Below are positions 45,640 to 57,866 of a stretch of 64,000 nt of DNA, in pieces (position 1 is the stretch's first letter; every line of letters begins with the position of its first letter). The translations under genes were made by a program, and so were the position numbers. Location of the stretch: contig OX465281.1 in the NCBI GenBank assembly GCA_949987705.1, positions 220,381,978-220,445,977 of the forward strand. The letters are read 5' to 3'. The notes under the pieces were generated by a model, which did no database searches, was not told where the DNA came from, and worked only from the letters and a program-made list of their open reading frames with translations. Source of the stretch: Thereva unica. Its lineage: Eukaryota; Arthropoda; Insecta; Diptera; Therevidae.

Positions 45640-46700
45640 TTTCTCGGAACAAAGAAACCATGCCGTCACACTCGTCCTCCTCAAGGCAACTCATGCAGAT
45701 GGAGTCGTCGTCCCTTTCTATGCTTAATAAGTGGTAATTCACGGCGCAATGTCCGTTAACCATGCTAACAAGCGCCCGGACATCATTTATACTGCGCGTA
45801 ACAAATTATAGTGGATCCACAAGCTCTGCCGCAAACCCATAGGGATCTACACATCCTGCTCTTCATAGTGTCCATATGCTGGTCCCAGTAGAGCTTGGCA
45901 TCTAGCTGCACTCCTCATTATTTGGCTTATAGTTAAAAACCTGGCTTATTTAGCTTATTGTTTCGCCTGCGAGTGTAGGTGCTGGAAGTCCAGGTAGTGA
46001 CCGTTTTCTGGTGAAAAGAACTGTGATCGTTGATCGTAGACTTTTTTCTTGTCGGGATTGACGTTTGGTCCTACATTGACGTACTAGCTAGAGACCAGAT
46101 CTAGTCCCTGCTGCAGACATGGCTCTTTCAGTTTCACCTGTTTCACCCCGACATCGTCAACTCTAGCAGTTCATCAGATAATTGGAGATAAAACTGCTCC
46201 CTGTGGACAACCTTTTGCTAGTGCCCTACAGAGACCCCTCAACATGAGAGACGATAGAGTCGATCCAGTCGCAGAAAGTGCTACTTAACCTTAATCTGCT
46301 TAGAGCCCTAGCTATAGTATCAAAATATTGTCGAAGCGTCCCTCGATATCGAGTTGAGTGCTGCGCATTTCAATCTGAGCACCAGATTGTGCTGGGCTGT
46401 CTCGCTGACTTGCCCACCTGATTCGCATGCTGATAGGAGCTTAGTGGTTGGCGTTGAAGATAAGTTTCCCTTATCACCCTGCCGACAATTTTTTCCATTA
46501 TCTTCAAGGCAAATGACGAGAGACTTATCGGCCCAAAAATTTATCAGATTTTATGTAAGTTAGTGCTGAATCAATGTCAAATCAAGCACCCACTCTTGCC
46601 AGTTTTGTTCTTAGTCCCCTCTAATCCTATACACAACCATATTGATCATGGTACTCGGCGCTGCTCTTTCACTTTCGATAATTCAAGGCTGTGTGTGTTG
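45640..46700 (-). pseudogene. R1/LOA-type LINE, decayed reverse transcriptase and C-terminus
   Basis: Minus-strand pieces in order: PISLSSFALKIMEKIVGRVI near 46550-46490, then ETYLQRQPLSSYQHANQVGK, then ALAKGCPQGAVLSPII near 46150-46200 (catalytic block B), then VNPDKKKV near 46040. The tail is DVRALVSMVNGHCAVNYHLL, then CMSCLEEDEC, the cysteine knuckle of RNase H LINEs. Catalytic blocks A and C are unreadable and stops abound. It is an old copy, longer than the other R1-like scraps. GCPQG in place of GVPQG is typical of the R1/I group. Confidence 0.75.
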
Positions 46701-48687
46701 TGTGTTGATTTTAGGACTACGCTCATATTTTAGGACTACGGTAATCAGCAACCCAAAAAACAGATGGGAAATTGTCATGTTATTTCTCCTCTACTTTTGC
46801 ACTTAAAAACAAATCTTTAACTTTTTATATGAGAACGGGCATTAAATTTTCGAGCATCGGACTCTCCTTCGAGAATCGATGCTCTCATTGGACATTGTTC
46901 CATATATGTATCTACTGAGGTTTCGATAAGACAAGCACCGTTTTTGAGTACCAGCACCCGGTGCGCGGTGCTCTTATTGGGCTGATGAAAAATGTTTCTA
47001 TCTTAGTGGTATGTATAATATGTTGGTATGCTGGCCCCTACTAAGATCATCCATTGGAGCTACATTCGTCAACAAACCACTTTTTGATTTTTCAATCCCT
47101 TTATTTTGAACTATCAATCCCTTGTGAAGCAGGCAACCCTAATTTAGCATCTACTGGAGCAATTCGTAGTAATTTATACTTGTTCTGGGAACAAGTTTGT
47201 GACGTGGCAACTGGTTTAATTATAGTGTGAAAATCAATTTGTTCAAACCAAATATGCTCGCTCGATTAATATCGACAATGTTTCACCATTTTTCGAGTAG
47301 AGTCACAATGCCAACAAAAACCCTACTAATTTTTTACGAGTTATCAAAGAAATGTGGCCGTAGTAAAAGACAACATCTTTCCTAATTCAATATAGGGCGT
47401 TGTCGTTGCCGCAATCCCAACTGAAAATACTTGATAGTGGATGATACCCATCCAGTTCCAGTTCTAGTCTCACCCACAGAATTATTTTTTTTTTCAATCT
47501 CAATCCGACGTTTCCGTCGTACGTGACATTGGTTATGAAACGTTATTTTTCGAACTACCATGTCACTAGAAATTTTATCATCAGTCGGGAATGTTTTCGA
47601 CTTTCGTTAAACAAGTTTTCGTTTAACGTTTTCGTTTTTCGTTCTTTCGTTAGTTTAATTGATGTTTTTGCTGCAATATTAGCAAATTCTACAATGCTAC
47701 TTTAAAGAGACACAGGCCATCATTCACTTGGCCGCAATTATTAATAACTGACAACGTAAATTTCGAATATATAACTCTGTCTTAAGGTATCCATCGGATT
47801 TTAACAAATTTGTACGTTTTTACGAAAATGCATTATTCCTTTTCAACTTGAGTGCAAATGATAATTGCCTGCTCTGTCACTACTTATTCACCTGTGCAAA
47901 AACAGGATGTCTTAGTACTAACCTTCGATCATGCTTTAAATATTTTAAAAATGCCTCCAGCAAACAATGCTCGTAAGGGTTTGGTGGGAAACACGCAGAG
48001 GAAGTACTCCATTTACCACAAGTGACGCCCAGTCATGGATGCACTAATCCCATGCACCTTAATGCAGAAAAAACAGGTCAGGGTCATCTCAAAGGAAAGA
48101 AAGTAGTCTGCAAAATAAAGGTGTTCTTGGACAAGTTTTTATGTCATTGAGGTTTTTATATGAGTTAAGCTGGAATTTATTCGGTAAGAACCTTGGGCCG
48201 ATGCACTTTTGTGGTTAATGGTAAAAACCTCAGAATTTTAATATGTTTTATTAATAAAAAGAGGAAGGGAGGGAATATCTTAAAGAATCCATATGTAAAA
48301 TTTGTATGCTGTAGTAACAGATTCCCATTGCGAAATAAACTTCCATAAAATTACTTAAAAACCAGTTTTCTTCATGCTTAAATCTTTTGTAATTAAGTTT
48401 TAAATATTTTTAAATAAAAATTAACTAAATTTATTGTTTTACAACTGGAAAAATCTAGTAGGTTCTTCTGGTATAATAAATTTGAATGTGTAATAAATAA
48501 ATTAGAGACATTTCAGACTAGTGTTAGTTAACCTTGATAAGGCCTAGGAAAAGTGAAAATTTTGTAAAAAAAAAAAATTAACACGATTCGATTTTATTGC
48601 AGAAGACAAGATGATTGACAAATTATTTATGTCCATCCAATAAAAATTGTTTCAAAGACTTGAAAAGACGAGAATAACATCCTAGCC
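46701..48687. other. No gene recognised
   Basis: AT-rich sequence. The only patterning is a local TTTCGTT repetition at 47590-47650. No domains, inverted repeats or exons could be supported. Confidence 0.45.
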
Positions 48688-48690
48688 TAA

Positions 48691-48955
48691 TGCTAGGTTT
48701 CCACTTGCCATTTTGAAATTGACAAATGGCCTATTCTTACGTCATTTTGAAAATTCTAAAGTGGAAATAGCGAAAAACTGCCTATAATTGAAGTAACCAA
48801 CAGCACTAATCATTTAAATTCTTGGTAAGTCATTGACAAATGCTGTTGGTCAATTCATTTAAAGGCAGTTTTTCGCTATTTCCACTTTAGAATTTTCTAA
48901 ATGACGTCAGAATAGGCCATTTGTCAATTTCAAAATGGCAAGTGGAAACCTAGCA
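48691..48955. mobile_element. 265-bp hairpin MITE with TAA target duplication
   Basis: TGCTAGGTTTCCACTTGCCA at the left is exactly inverted at the right end. Complementarity runs for about 110 bases per arm with a few gaps (CTATTCT-ACGTCATTT, TTCTAAAGTGGAAATAGCGA, AAAACTGCC). TAA flanks both sides (48688-48690, 48956-48958). A 3-bp TWA duplication is typical of PIF/Harbinger, but the family is inferred only from that. Confidence 0.8.
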
Positions 48956-49689
48956 TAAGTCTACAAATTTAAGTCGAATAGTCAAAAAGACATATAGACT
49001 ACTCCTTTGGTTCAAATTTAAAGGATTTTTACTTTATTGTCTAATTTAATTTATTCTTTTCGGTTTTTATAATTTTTTTAAAAAATCACAAAGTTTAGTG
49101 ACGCTACAAATCCTTTTGATGGGAAAAACATCGTTCAAGGATAGCAGAATTATTCAGACTCTGCTCCATCGTGACAAATGGTAAAGAAGTTTTTTGATTT
49201 ATTTTAAACACAGCCGCACACACACCAATGATGCTGAAAGCTCTGGTTTCCCCAAATTCGGCTGTTATTCTAAAAAACATAGAAAAATCTGTATCCTCTA
49301 TACGCGGCGTTCATACATTCCCCCATTAAACCATCTATTCGGCCTAGGCTTTATACATTTGGTATAATGAGGAATAAAAAAAACGCCTTCCTGCCCATTT
49401 GACTTTGGACAAAAAGAGCAGCAGAGGTCGCACTGGCACCACGGAAACACAAAACCCAGTCAGTGGCTTGGAAGAAACGAATAAGCCCCAACAAATTATC
49501 TCTCCCATAGAGCAAGACAGCTCTCGCGTAGCAAATTAGAGTTGTTAAGGACTGAGTCAATTGCGATCTTGGATAAGATGTAAGAAACAGGTTCAGGATA
49601 TTGGCTCCGTGGCCTAAAACCCACCGGCTCCTACCGCGACAGAACATTGACTTAGAGCACATGCCAAATCCTTGTCTCTTAGATCGCGA

Positions 49690-49905
49690 ACTCATGCCCA
49701 ACGCAATCAACAAGAATAACGAACTCAGTTTTGAATCGTGTCGAATTCAACGAACTAAACCAAAATGTTGTCTTGGCGCTCCTTCTGTCAAAGGACAAAG
49801 CGAATCTAACGGCGAACTCATCTTTTAACATGCTAGGGGTACCTTTGGCCGAAGATCTGCGATGGAATAACCACAGGCGCCCAAAAAGCAACCTTGGAAT
49901 GGCAG
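49690..49905 (+). pseudogene. LINE family C reverse transcriptase scrap
   Basis: The frames give MPNAINKNNELSFE, then NRVEFNELNQNVVLALLLSK, NMLGVPLAEDLRWNNH. This matches the MSNSINRDIE...LSEDLRWNDH part of the copy at 26.6-26.9 kb and the NKDTEL..NRVEFN part at 9.1 kb. One frameshift separates the two pieces. No catalytic residues are included. Confidence 0.65.
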
Positions 49906-50104
49906 GACACTGGTGATAGCAGTTTTGCGCCTCCGTAGACCTTTAACCTACAGTAAGAATAAAACATCTCTTTCATTATTTTAGCGACTGTTCCATTGAA
50001 ATTAAGAATCTCCTGGATGAGCTCTTAAGAAATTTGTATGCTTTTTTCTGTGCGACAAAAGAGCTTCAAAGTGCACTTTCACGTTTACTTGGGGTTGTAA
50101 ACTG

Positions 50105-51245
50105 AGCTTTATGGTCTTCTTCTTCTTTCCTTCTTTGATCCGTTAGCTGCCGCTCCGAGCGGGACATTCCCGCAATGGATACGGCTTTAAAAAATGCGTT
50201 TTTTTTCCTAGTTTCTTCGGTTTCCCGATTCTGGACAATTGGGCAGGTCGACCACCCTCCTCCTTTCACACCCAGACGACGCGACGGCGGAGTTGGGCTT
50301 TATGGTACGGACGACTTCAAGCCATAGACAGGTGTGAGTTACAAGATCTGGCGAATATTTGCCAGGTTTAGCGGAGTGTTCAGGTTGAATATCTTAACTA
50401 CTGCCGTTCAAGCAGAGGTTTATGGTATAAGGACAAGAACCTACGTAAGTTTCAGAAGGCCGTAAACTAACAAGCGATTTTTTATATTATCTGACACCAA
50501 AGCGGAAATCAGAGTGATAAAATCCTATACGAAAAAAGTCTTAGTTAGTTGCGGATTGCCAACGTGCCTGCCTTAGGTGGGATAAATGACCTCAGTATTC
50601 TCAATCGCATCACCCTTGCTTGAGTCCTGGGTCACCCAAGCTTTAAAGGCAATGAAAAGATGAACGCCCAGGCAAAAAAGTGCTGTAACATTGTATAGGG
50701 CCAAAAGTGGCCATTGGCACCAAGCCACCCTAAGCTTTGCTGAAATATACCAAATACTGGAGGCCCAAAATGATCAAGTATGTTCTACCTGCCCTGTGTC
50801 TTGCCGAGTTACCAGCACTCATAGTGAACAAATGAACTGTATTACTACCTAGGATCGCAACCTGTAGGCATTGCCTCGAGCAAGATGAGTCTACACTTCA
50901 CATTCTGTGTCACCAGCCGGCCGTGATAGCGAAAGCGTTTAGGCACTCGACGACTACCTCTTTACAAAAATGTGCTGCCTCCTGTTTCCTGTCGTCGTCT
51001 GCAAGCATACTGAACAAACAAGCCTGTTGTTATGTTGCACTACTAGTGATTGACTGTAGCCTCGATTGTATGATTTTCGTGAATACTTTGCCGACGATCG
51101 AAAGAAGGCTAATACCACGATAATTCTTGCATTCCCGACTGTCGCTTTCTCCAAAATTAGTACAACGATCGCTTTCTTCCATGCCAAAGGGACAAGATCT
51201 GAATGCCATATGTGTATTATGAGGACATGAATTCTAATCAAAGCA
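50105..51245 (-). pseudogene. RTE-like LINE, interrupted minus-strand copy
   Basis: At 51245-50955 the minus strand reads IRIHVLIIHIWHSDLVPLAW, then ATVGNARII and LAFFRSSAKYS. This is the segment surrounding the point where the 27.7-31.0 kb copy was split. At 50190-50110 it has RIHCGNVPLGA followed by AGAAGAAGAAG, equal to the 3' end of that copy. Between them lies a plus-strand RNase H LINE fragment, and the palm motifs are missing. The copy is therefore deleted or replaced in its middle. Confidence 0.65.
50290..50950 (+). pseudogene. RNase H LINE C-terminal fragment within the RTE-like copy
   Basis: Plus-strand frames read TTAVQAEVYGIRT (RNase H glutamate block), then LSDTKAEIRVIKS (third acidic site region), LESWVTQALKAMKR (decayed WVPGH-GNE), and finally CRHCLEQDESTLHILCHQPA, the terminal cysteine knuckle. 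Stops and frame changes are frequent. It belongs to the same broad group as the fragments at 19.4, 39 and 54 kb, and is opposite to the RTE-like sequence around it. Confidence 0.65.
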
Positions 51246-53620
51246 TCTTTCCCTGAGCTATGTTACATCCAACCAATCTATAGAATAAAAAGTTTCACCC
51301 CAAAAAAGGCTAATTGAAAAATTTTCTTAAAATTACACTTTGAGGATCGAATTTTACGATGAATATTTTTCAAAGAACGCCCATATTAATAATAAGCCTG
51401 AATAATGTAAACGAGTTGTTGCATGTTCTCCATGATTGAAATAGTACTCCGTTCTTCAAAACCAAAATGGCTCATGTCATTTGGAAAAACGTCATGTGTA
51501 TACGTCATCTAGTCTTCACATTTGGATAACTCTTTAAAATGCAAATAAATAACTCAACCATCTATTTTTGGTAATCGAACTCATGTAAAAAGGAAAAGTA
51601 TAAAAACATTACCTGACACTACCGAATACCTCATTCCAACAAAGCAATCACCACTTGACAGTCTCTAATCTGAATTCTGATTATTCCCTTGGGATCAAGT
51701 GATTTACCGCAGGTGCAGTGTAAAGTGCTTCGATTTCGAAAGTGATCAATCAAAGTGTCCCAAAAAAATCAGAACTTATCATCCACAGCCTTAATCATTA
51801 TAATGTATTTTTAGCGGTGGACGTAATATCGGATAAGCAGCTTAAGTCTTATGCATCGAAATTTTGTTAATTTTTTTTTCTCTTAAGTCACAAAGACTTG
51901 ATATTGAGTAATTATAAATTCTTCAGCAACTACAACAACAGAAATTCTTTTTCAAGAGTGTATTAGCTTGTTCTGCTCTCATTTAAGTACTAAACCAGTT
52001 AAAAAAGTTTCGGTCATATAACTTAATAGAAACGGTAAAAAGATATTTTAGGAATTTTTCAAAAACCAGAATTATGGCTTTTTCGAGAACAGTTATAAAT
52101 AAAAAAAAATATAGTTCTTCTAAAAATTGATCTTCGATTCGGACTAAATTCGCGTTTCATAAGCGTATAAAAGAATATTACCTGCCGAGTTCCATTTTTT
52201 TTTGCCAACACACAATCAAGCCACAAAGGTGCACCTTGTTGCAACTCTGAGCCAATCAGGTACAAAATTTGTCAAACGGTTGAATTTGAAAAAATGCAAG
52301 TCAAGTTTTTGTGAGCCGCCGCCATGCCGTTGGGAAACGTTTTTTACAAAATCGTCAAATAGTCAAGGCGTTGCTAAGAGCAGAAATTATCGATTTCAAG
52401 TTTCGAAATCAAAATCGAGTGGTCGACCTTGCCGCAGCTGATATCGAGCAAAAGTAAAAGTTGTTCCACACCAAAAAAAACATGAAATAAAATAAAAACA
52501 TACACACAAAGTTTTACTTTTGTTCATTGAATTGTGGTCGCGGTGCGGCGGTGATGGCAACACCGAACAACAACAACAAAAAAATTCCCCCAAAGATATT
52601 TTTCGGTTCCACAGTGCGCACGGACGGACACAGGTCGCGCGATTTGTTTTCTTTTATAAAAATTTCTTCAATTTTTCACCTCTTTTCTGCAGGTAAAAAG
52701 AAGTGCGCAAGCACCTGTAACAACTATGGCTATGGATACAAGTCGTTTAACCTAATTTTAACAACTAATAAATAGTCGTGAGAAAGATCGAAATCATGAT
52801 TTCACGAAGAAAAATTATTTATAAATATTTAGGTTTATGTTATGCAATCCCCGCGCTGCTGGTCGCGGCGGCGGGCTTTACTCCTTCACCTTATTTAGAA
52901 GAAAGAAAATTTATTGTTTTTAAGTATACATAAGAAAATATAAATAAACATAAACTACAAAAACAAAAACAACGCGGGAAAATGCATTTTTACTGCAATT
53001 ATTCTGTGCGGTTTTATTGCAAGGTTGAAAAATTGATTAGGAATAACGATTTGTGGAAGGTTAGTGATAAGCGGGGGTTTCCTTCTAGTAGCATTTAACT
53101 TCAGCAATTTGAAAATCTTAGATCCGATCTACTTTTTTATATATGTATGTAAAATCGTTAAAATTCAGGGGTCACCATTTATATTTCCTGCCAAGCATGT
53201 CATAAGTACAAGTTTATGTAACAAGTTTTATGCGATGGCTTATTGAAGAAGATAGGAGAAGATCACGTTTATATGATAAGGACTCTCTATAACAAACACG
53301 ATCTTCCTCCTTTCTTCTTCTTTAAGCGATAAAAAGCAGTGCAAATGTGGAAGCACCGAAGGTGAATGTCCTCAGTTATCTTCTTTAATTAATGAACGAG
53401 TTTCTAATTAAATATATGCCAAAGGCGGTAAAGATATCGATCCATCTAATCTACTGTTGCCCAAACAGGATTTCTGTGGTCAGCATGGAACAGTCAGTGA
53501 CGACCTATCAGAGGATAAGGTGAATCAGGCCATCACTGGAAAGTAGTTTATTGCTAGCATTGCATTGGTGCGCTACTGCACAGCGACACAGAATATTTAT
53601 TGTTAGAATTGTCTTCATCC
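51246..53620. other. No gene recognised
   Basis: Mostly AT-rich. Bases 52280-52650 are somewhat richer in CG-containing words (GCCGCCGCC, GGTCGCGGTGCGGCGG, GGTCGCGCG) and are followed by CTGCAGGTAAAA, a possible donor. A promoter or 5' exon is conceivable but I cannot support one. Confidence 0.4.
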
Positions 53621-53624
53621 AGGG

Positions 53625-53900
53625 TTCACCTACATGATTGTCGTTCTCTGGCCCTTCTTTTCCAGTTTCCTCTTCCTAATTGTTTTATGTCTTTCTCGAC
53701 GTTGTCGCCTTATCTTTTATTAGGGCGTCCTGATCTCCGTTTTTCTATTGCTACTTTTCTCAGCACTATCTTTGTCGGATTCCGTTCCATACCTCGTTCG
53801 ATATGACCAGTCCATCGTAGTCTTATTTGAATTACTTTGGCAATGTTCGCACGCTCAAGACACAGGCATGCACGCTCCGGCCATAGGCATACACGCTCCC
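53625..53900 (-). pseudogene. RTE-like LINE C-terminal fragment, second subfamily
   Basis: The minus-strand frame gives AKVIQIRLRWTGHIERGMER, then NPTKIVLRK, EKRRSGRPNKR-stop, DNVEKDIKQLGRGNWKRRAR. This is the LRW-GHI-RM, GRP-KRW, D-EKDI--LG-NW C-terminus of RTE-like elements. It is a different version from the copy at 27.7-31 kb (different residues throughout). Read upstream, it breaks off into repeated CACGCTC words near 53855. Confidence 0.7.
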
Positions 53901-53939
53901 GCCGCAGGCACGAAATATCTAAAAATTTGTTCACTAGAG

Positions 53940-54620
53940 GCATGCAATCTCCCGCTACAGGTATGCACGCTCACGCTCCTTTACACAGATGCCTCAAAAA
54001 TTTAGAACAACGTAGGCTGTTGTATCTTCTCCGAGGCATTGAATATAGATAGCTCTCTTCGTCTACCCGACCATTGCAGGGTCTTCCAGGCGGAAGTCAA
54101 TGCGATCTGGGCTGGGAGGCTCTCGAATGGCTGAAATTGTATAATATAAGATGTATTCTATCGGGGAACTAGGTGGCTCTCAAGGCTCTTAATTATGTCG
54201 CTACAACATCCACGACTGTTCTGAATTGCCGCATTTCTCTGCGCACCACTCAGTTTGATATAACTCTGTTTTTGGGCTCCTCTGGACACTGGGGCATTAG
54301 GGGAAACTGCAAGGCAGATGACCTTGTTAGACAGGGAACAGAGGTGGAAATGAAACCCCACTTAGCTCAGATGGGAATACCCTTACCCACCTATAAACTA
54401 GCTGTTAGAAAAATCAGCTTAGCTCGAGTCCGGCCCTTGCGAAGAGAAGAGGGACCTTCCTTGGCTCACATTGCCTTAATGGATTGAGTTGAAAAACACT
54501 AGGGTTCCTGACCTCTGTAGCTTTATTAAGAGCTCCAAATGTCTTGAAAATCGGGGCTTTAAAAAATTGCGTAGGACAAAGAAAACGGGCAATTACCTTT
54601 AGTCTTCTTTTAACTGCTGC
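53940..54620 (+). pseudogene. RNase H LINE C-terminal fragment
   Basis: Frame 54173-54487 reads RISLRTTQFDITLFLGSSGH, WGIRGNCKADDLVRQGTEV, then KPHLAQMGIPLPTYKL. These are the VTL-WVPGHSGIRGN--ADELAR block of RNase H (WVPGH decayed to FLGSSGH) and the start of the tail. Upstream, 54070-54120 has a decayed QAE block in other frames. No cysteine knuckle was found before similarity fades. Confidence 0.7.
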
Positions 54621-54834
54621 ATGCTAGGTTCGGGAAAGTCTTATTTTTACTCGGGTAATCGTCCCTGCGTATAAAGATTCGTCTTCTGCTTCTATATTAC
54701 AGGCGTTTCATCAGTAGCAGTACGCATCTGGAAAATTACACACTACTACATTACATTACACACTACGCACACTGCACTACATACTAGTTTGCATTGTTTT
54801 TGGCTCCACTTTAACACATTCTGGTTCATAGAAG

Positions 54835-55712
54835 CAAGACCCTCTCAACTACAGGCCCCGAAGGAGAGTTTTTCATGGTGGTCAACCCGGTCCAAAAATT
54901 CACCGGAGAGAGCGGAATAAACATGGCGCGGAATAAGTTCGGGAACGTTTTGGTTATATTTTTGTGGTAAAAAGTGATAAAATATTGTATTTTAACACTT
55001 TTAACTGCACTTGGATTTACCAGTGAATAGTTTATTAGTGATTTAATTAAAAAAAAATAAAAATAATTTAGTGATTAAGTGTCTTTTAAGTGTTTTAATT
55101 GTTAAGGCGAACAACTGTTTTTACATTCACGGTGTTTTTTCATGTTTATTTACGAAAAAAATGTTGAAAATTTAATGTTTTGTTTAGTTATGGGATTACA
55201 AGTGATTTTAAAGTGATTAATACATATATTATGTAATTAGTTTTAAAAATATAGGTGTAGAAAAACACTTCTTATTCACTTTTCCTTTCACACTTTTCTG
55301 CACTTATATGTTTAATAATAATTCCATAATAAATTATTTAATGACTTTAAAATCACTTTTAATTAAATAATCAGCATATTTTTCCTTAATAAAGACGAAA
55401 AAAACACCGCGAAAGTAAAAGAAATTGATCACCTCAACAATTAACACACTTAAAACTCACTAAATCACTATTTTTTTTTAATTTTTTCTTATTAAATCAC
55501 TAAAGAACTAACCACTGATAATCCATGTTTAGTTTAAAGTAATAACTTACAATGATTTTCCACTTTTTACCACAAAAATATAACGAAAACAATCCCGAGC
55601 CTATTCCGCGCCATGTTTATTCTAACCAAATGTCAGATTTTGTGGACCGACTTCAGCTATGGTTGAATTAGTTCAAGAGAGAACTTCATGGCCTGTAATG
55701 GAGAGGGTCTTG
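54835..55712. mobile_element. Large foldback element A with 7-bp target duplication
   Basis: The tips CAAGACCCTCTC and GAGAGGGTCTTG are inverted, continuing with ACAGGCC/GGCCTGTAA. The arms are ~400 bases each at roughly 75-80 % complementarity, including CATGGCGCGGAATA, TTTTTGTGGTAAAAAGTG, GTTTATTAGTGATTTAATTA and AAAGTGATTAATACATA. ATAGAAG flanks both ends exactly (54828-54834, 55713-55719). It has no ORF. The 7-8 bp duplication could suit hAT, P or similar groups, but the family is unknown. Confidence 0.8.
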
Positions 55713-55789
55713 ATAGAAGGGATCATCCCCGCACACCGTTGCACGTAGTTCTGTACAAAGTCTAGTAATAACAAGTCTTTCATCTTCAT

Positions 55790-56655
55790 CAAGACCCTCT
55801 CAACTACAGGCCTCGTAGATGTATTTTTCGTGGTGGTGGTAATGGTCCCAAAAGTCACCACACACCGGAGTAACATGGCGCGGAAGCCGTACGCGCAGAA
55901 TTTTTGTGTTTATTTTTGCAGTAAAAAGTGATAAAATATTGTATTTTAACACTTTTAACTGCAATTGGATTTATCAGTGAATAGTTTTTTAGTGATTTCA
56001 TTAAAAAAAATAAAACAAATTTGGTGATTAAGTGTGTTTAAGTGTTCAAATTATTAAGGCGATCAACTTTTTTTTCACATTCATGGTGTTTTTTCATGTT
56101 TATTTACGAAAAAAATGTTACATATTTAATGTTTTGTGTAGTTATGGAATTAAAAGTGATTTTAAAGTGATTAATACATATATTATGATATTATTATTAA
56201 AAATATAGGTGCCGAAAAACACTTCTCTTATTCACTTTTCCATTCGCACTTTTCTGTACTTATATGTTTAGTAATAATTGCAAAATAAATTAATTAATGA
56301 CTTTAAAATCACTTTTAATTAAATATTCAGCATATTTTCCCTTAATAAACACGAATAAAACACCGCGAATGTAAAATAAATTTATCACCTTAACAATTAA
56401 GACACCAAAAATACACTAAATCACTATTTTTTTTATATATTTTTTTATTAAATCACTAAAGAAATAATCACTGATAATCCTTGTATGGTTTAAAGCGATA
56501 AATTTCAATAATTTACCACTTTTTACCACAAAACTATAACGAAAACACTCGCGAACGTACTCTGCGCCATTAAATTCTCAGCAACTGTCAAATTCTGGGA
56601 CCATTCTCAGCAATTGTTGTATTAGTGCCCGATACAACTGCATGGCCTTCTTCAT
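55790..56655. mobile_element. Large foldback element B, right tip lost
   Basis: It starts CAAGACCCTCTCAACTACAG, exactly as in element A, and parallels A through both arms (GTAAAAAGTGATAAAATATT, GTGATTTTAAAGTGATTAAT, CACTTTTTACCACAAAA). Near its right end GCATGGCCT remains, but the GTAATGGAGAGGGTCTTG tip seen in A is absent. It lies only 70 bases from A, in the same orientation. Confidence 0.75.
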
Positions 56656-57399
56656 ACAAAAATTTCCGACCGTTGATTGTGTGCGTGCATATATGAACAT
56701 CACTGCTGAGCAAAACTCAACGCATACTTCGTGAATTCAGCGAGACAAAGCCAGATTCTCTCTTTACGATAAAGTATGCAGAACAGAAAAGGAAAGAAAA
56801 TTGAATCAGCTGTTTTCTTTCATAAATCAAAACAAACGAGCAAATATGCACCAATACATCCCCATATAAACTCATAAAATTTTCCGACTTATGGTTGTAT
56901 TCCAGCGCGTATAAAAATGTTGCATTCTCTCTCTGATAGCCTGACATCGTCATTTGAAAAATTTGTGCATGCAGCTGTTCGCCTTTCACTCATTAACCAT
57001 ATGAAGATGAAAGACTTGTTAATTTCTAGACTTTGGTTCTGTATGCCCAGAACACGCGGAGGGCGCTAACACTGAGACTGCTCAAGGCCCACACTCACTG
57101 CGCAGAGCTAACGTTCCTCTCCATCATATAGAGGGCCCCATCGTTGAGCAAGACTCTTGAGAGTGCTGCACAAATAGAGGACGCTTTACCTACGCTTCTA
57201 TTCGAATGTAAAGCTCATTCTCAGTGAAAAGCTCACTCAAATATTATTAAAGCTTTTTGGCATGGTATAAGAGTTTCCATAGCCACCTCGATCTCCTGTC
57301 ATCTGAAACCACGGCATTGTTGTACAAAAACGCTCTCTTGCTTAGAAATATCTTGGTTTTAACCCTAATCTTGAATTTTACGCGAATTGACCTAGGTAG

Positions 57400-57620
57400 A
57401 TGCTCATGCTAAAACAATTTAGGGTTACTTCGTTAATGTAAACGGCTTTAGACTCTTTTGGTTAAGCAATGCCGCACCGAACCACGTGATCTTGCTCCTC
57501 GCTATCCCAGGACAGTGGCAGAAAACACGAAGGGCAGACTCGGCTGCACAGCTTGCAGGTATGGTTCAGCTGTGGCATTTAGGGCAGAAGGGTGACCAAG
57601 CCAACTGATGTCCTGACACC
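57400..57620 (-). pseudogene. Possible RNase H LINE cysteine-knuckle tail
   Basis: A minus-strand frame reads WSPFCPKCHS-stop-TIPAS, then SALRVFCHCPGIARSKITWF. This resembles the C-x2-C, FLCHCPALSR-R tail of I/R1-type LINEs. No other domain of such an element adjoins it, so it is tentative. Confidence 0.35.
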
Positions 57621-57866
57621 GTTTCTGCTGCACCATAGGAATTACCTGCCAACGTTACGAACCGGCCAAATAATAAAGCGCCTAAAACTTACCACACCGT
57701 GTAAAAACCTGCAATGTTCGTTGTATTTCATCAAAGTCCAATCGTTTAGAAAACTTTTCACCAGACCGGGGAATTCCCCAATAGACCCAACAGACCAAAA
57801 TAGCCTATTCTCCCTTTTTTCTTCGTTTCTTTCCCATAAAACCGGTATCACCAGTGTTTCTTAGAA

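Noticed and set aside
52200..52760. CG-richer patch with a possible donor CTGCAGGTAAAA, considered as a promoter or 5' exon
   Set aside because: No clear initiator, TATA or coding continuation could be supported.
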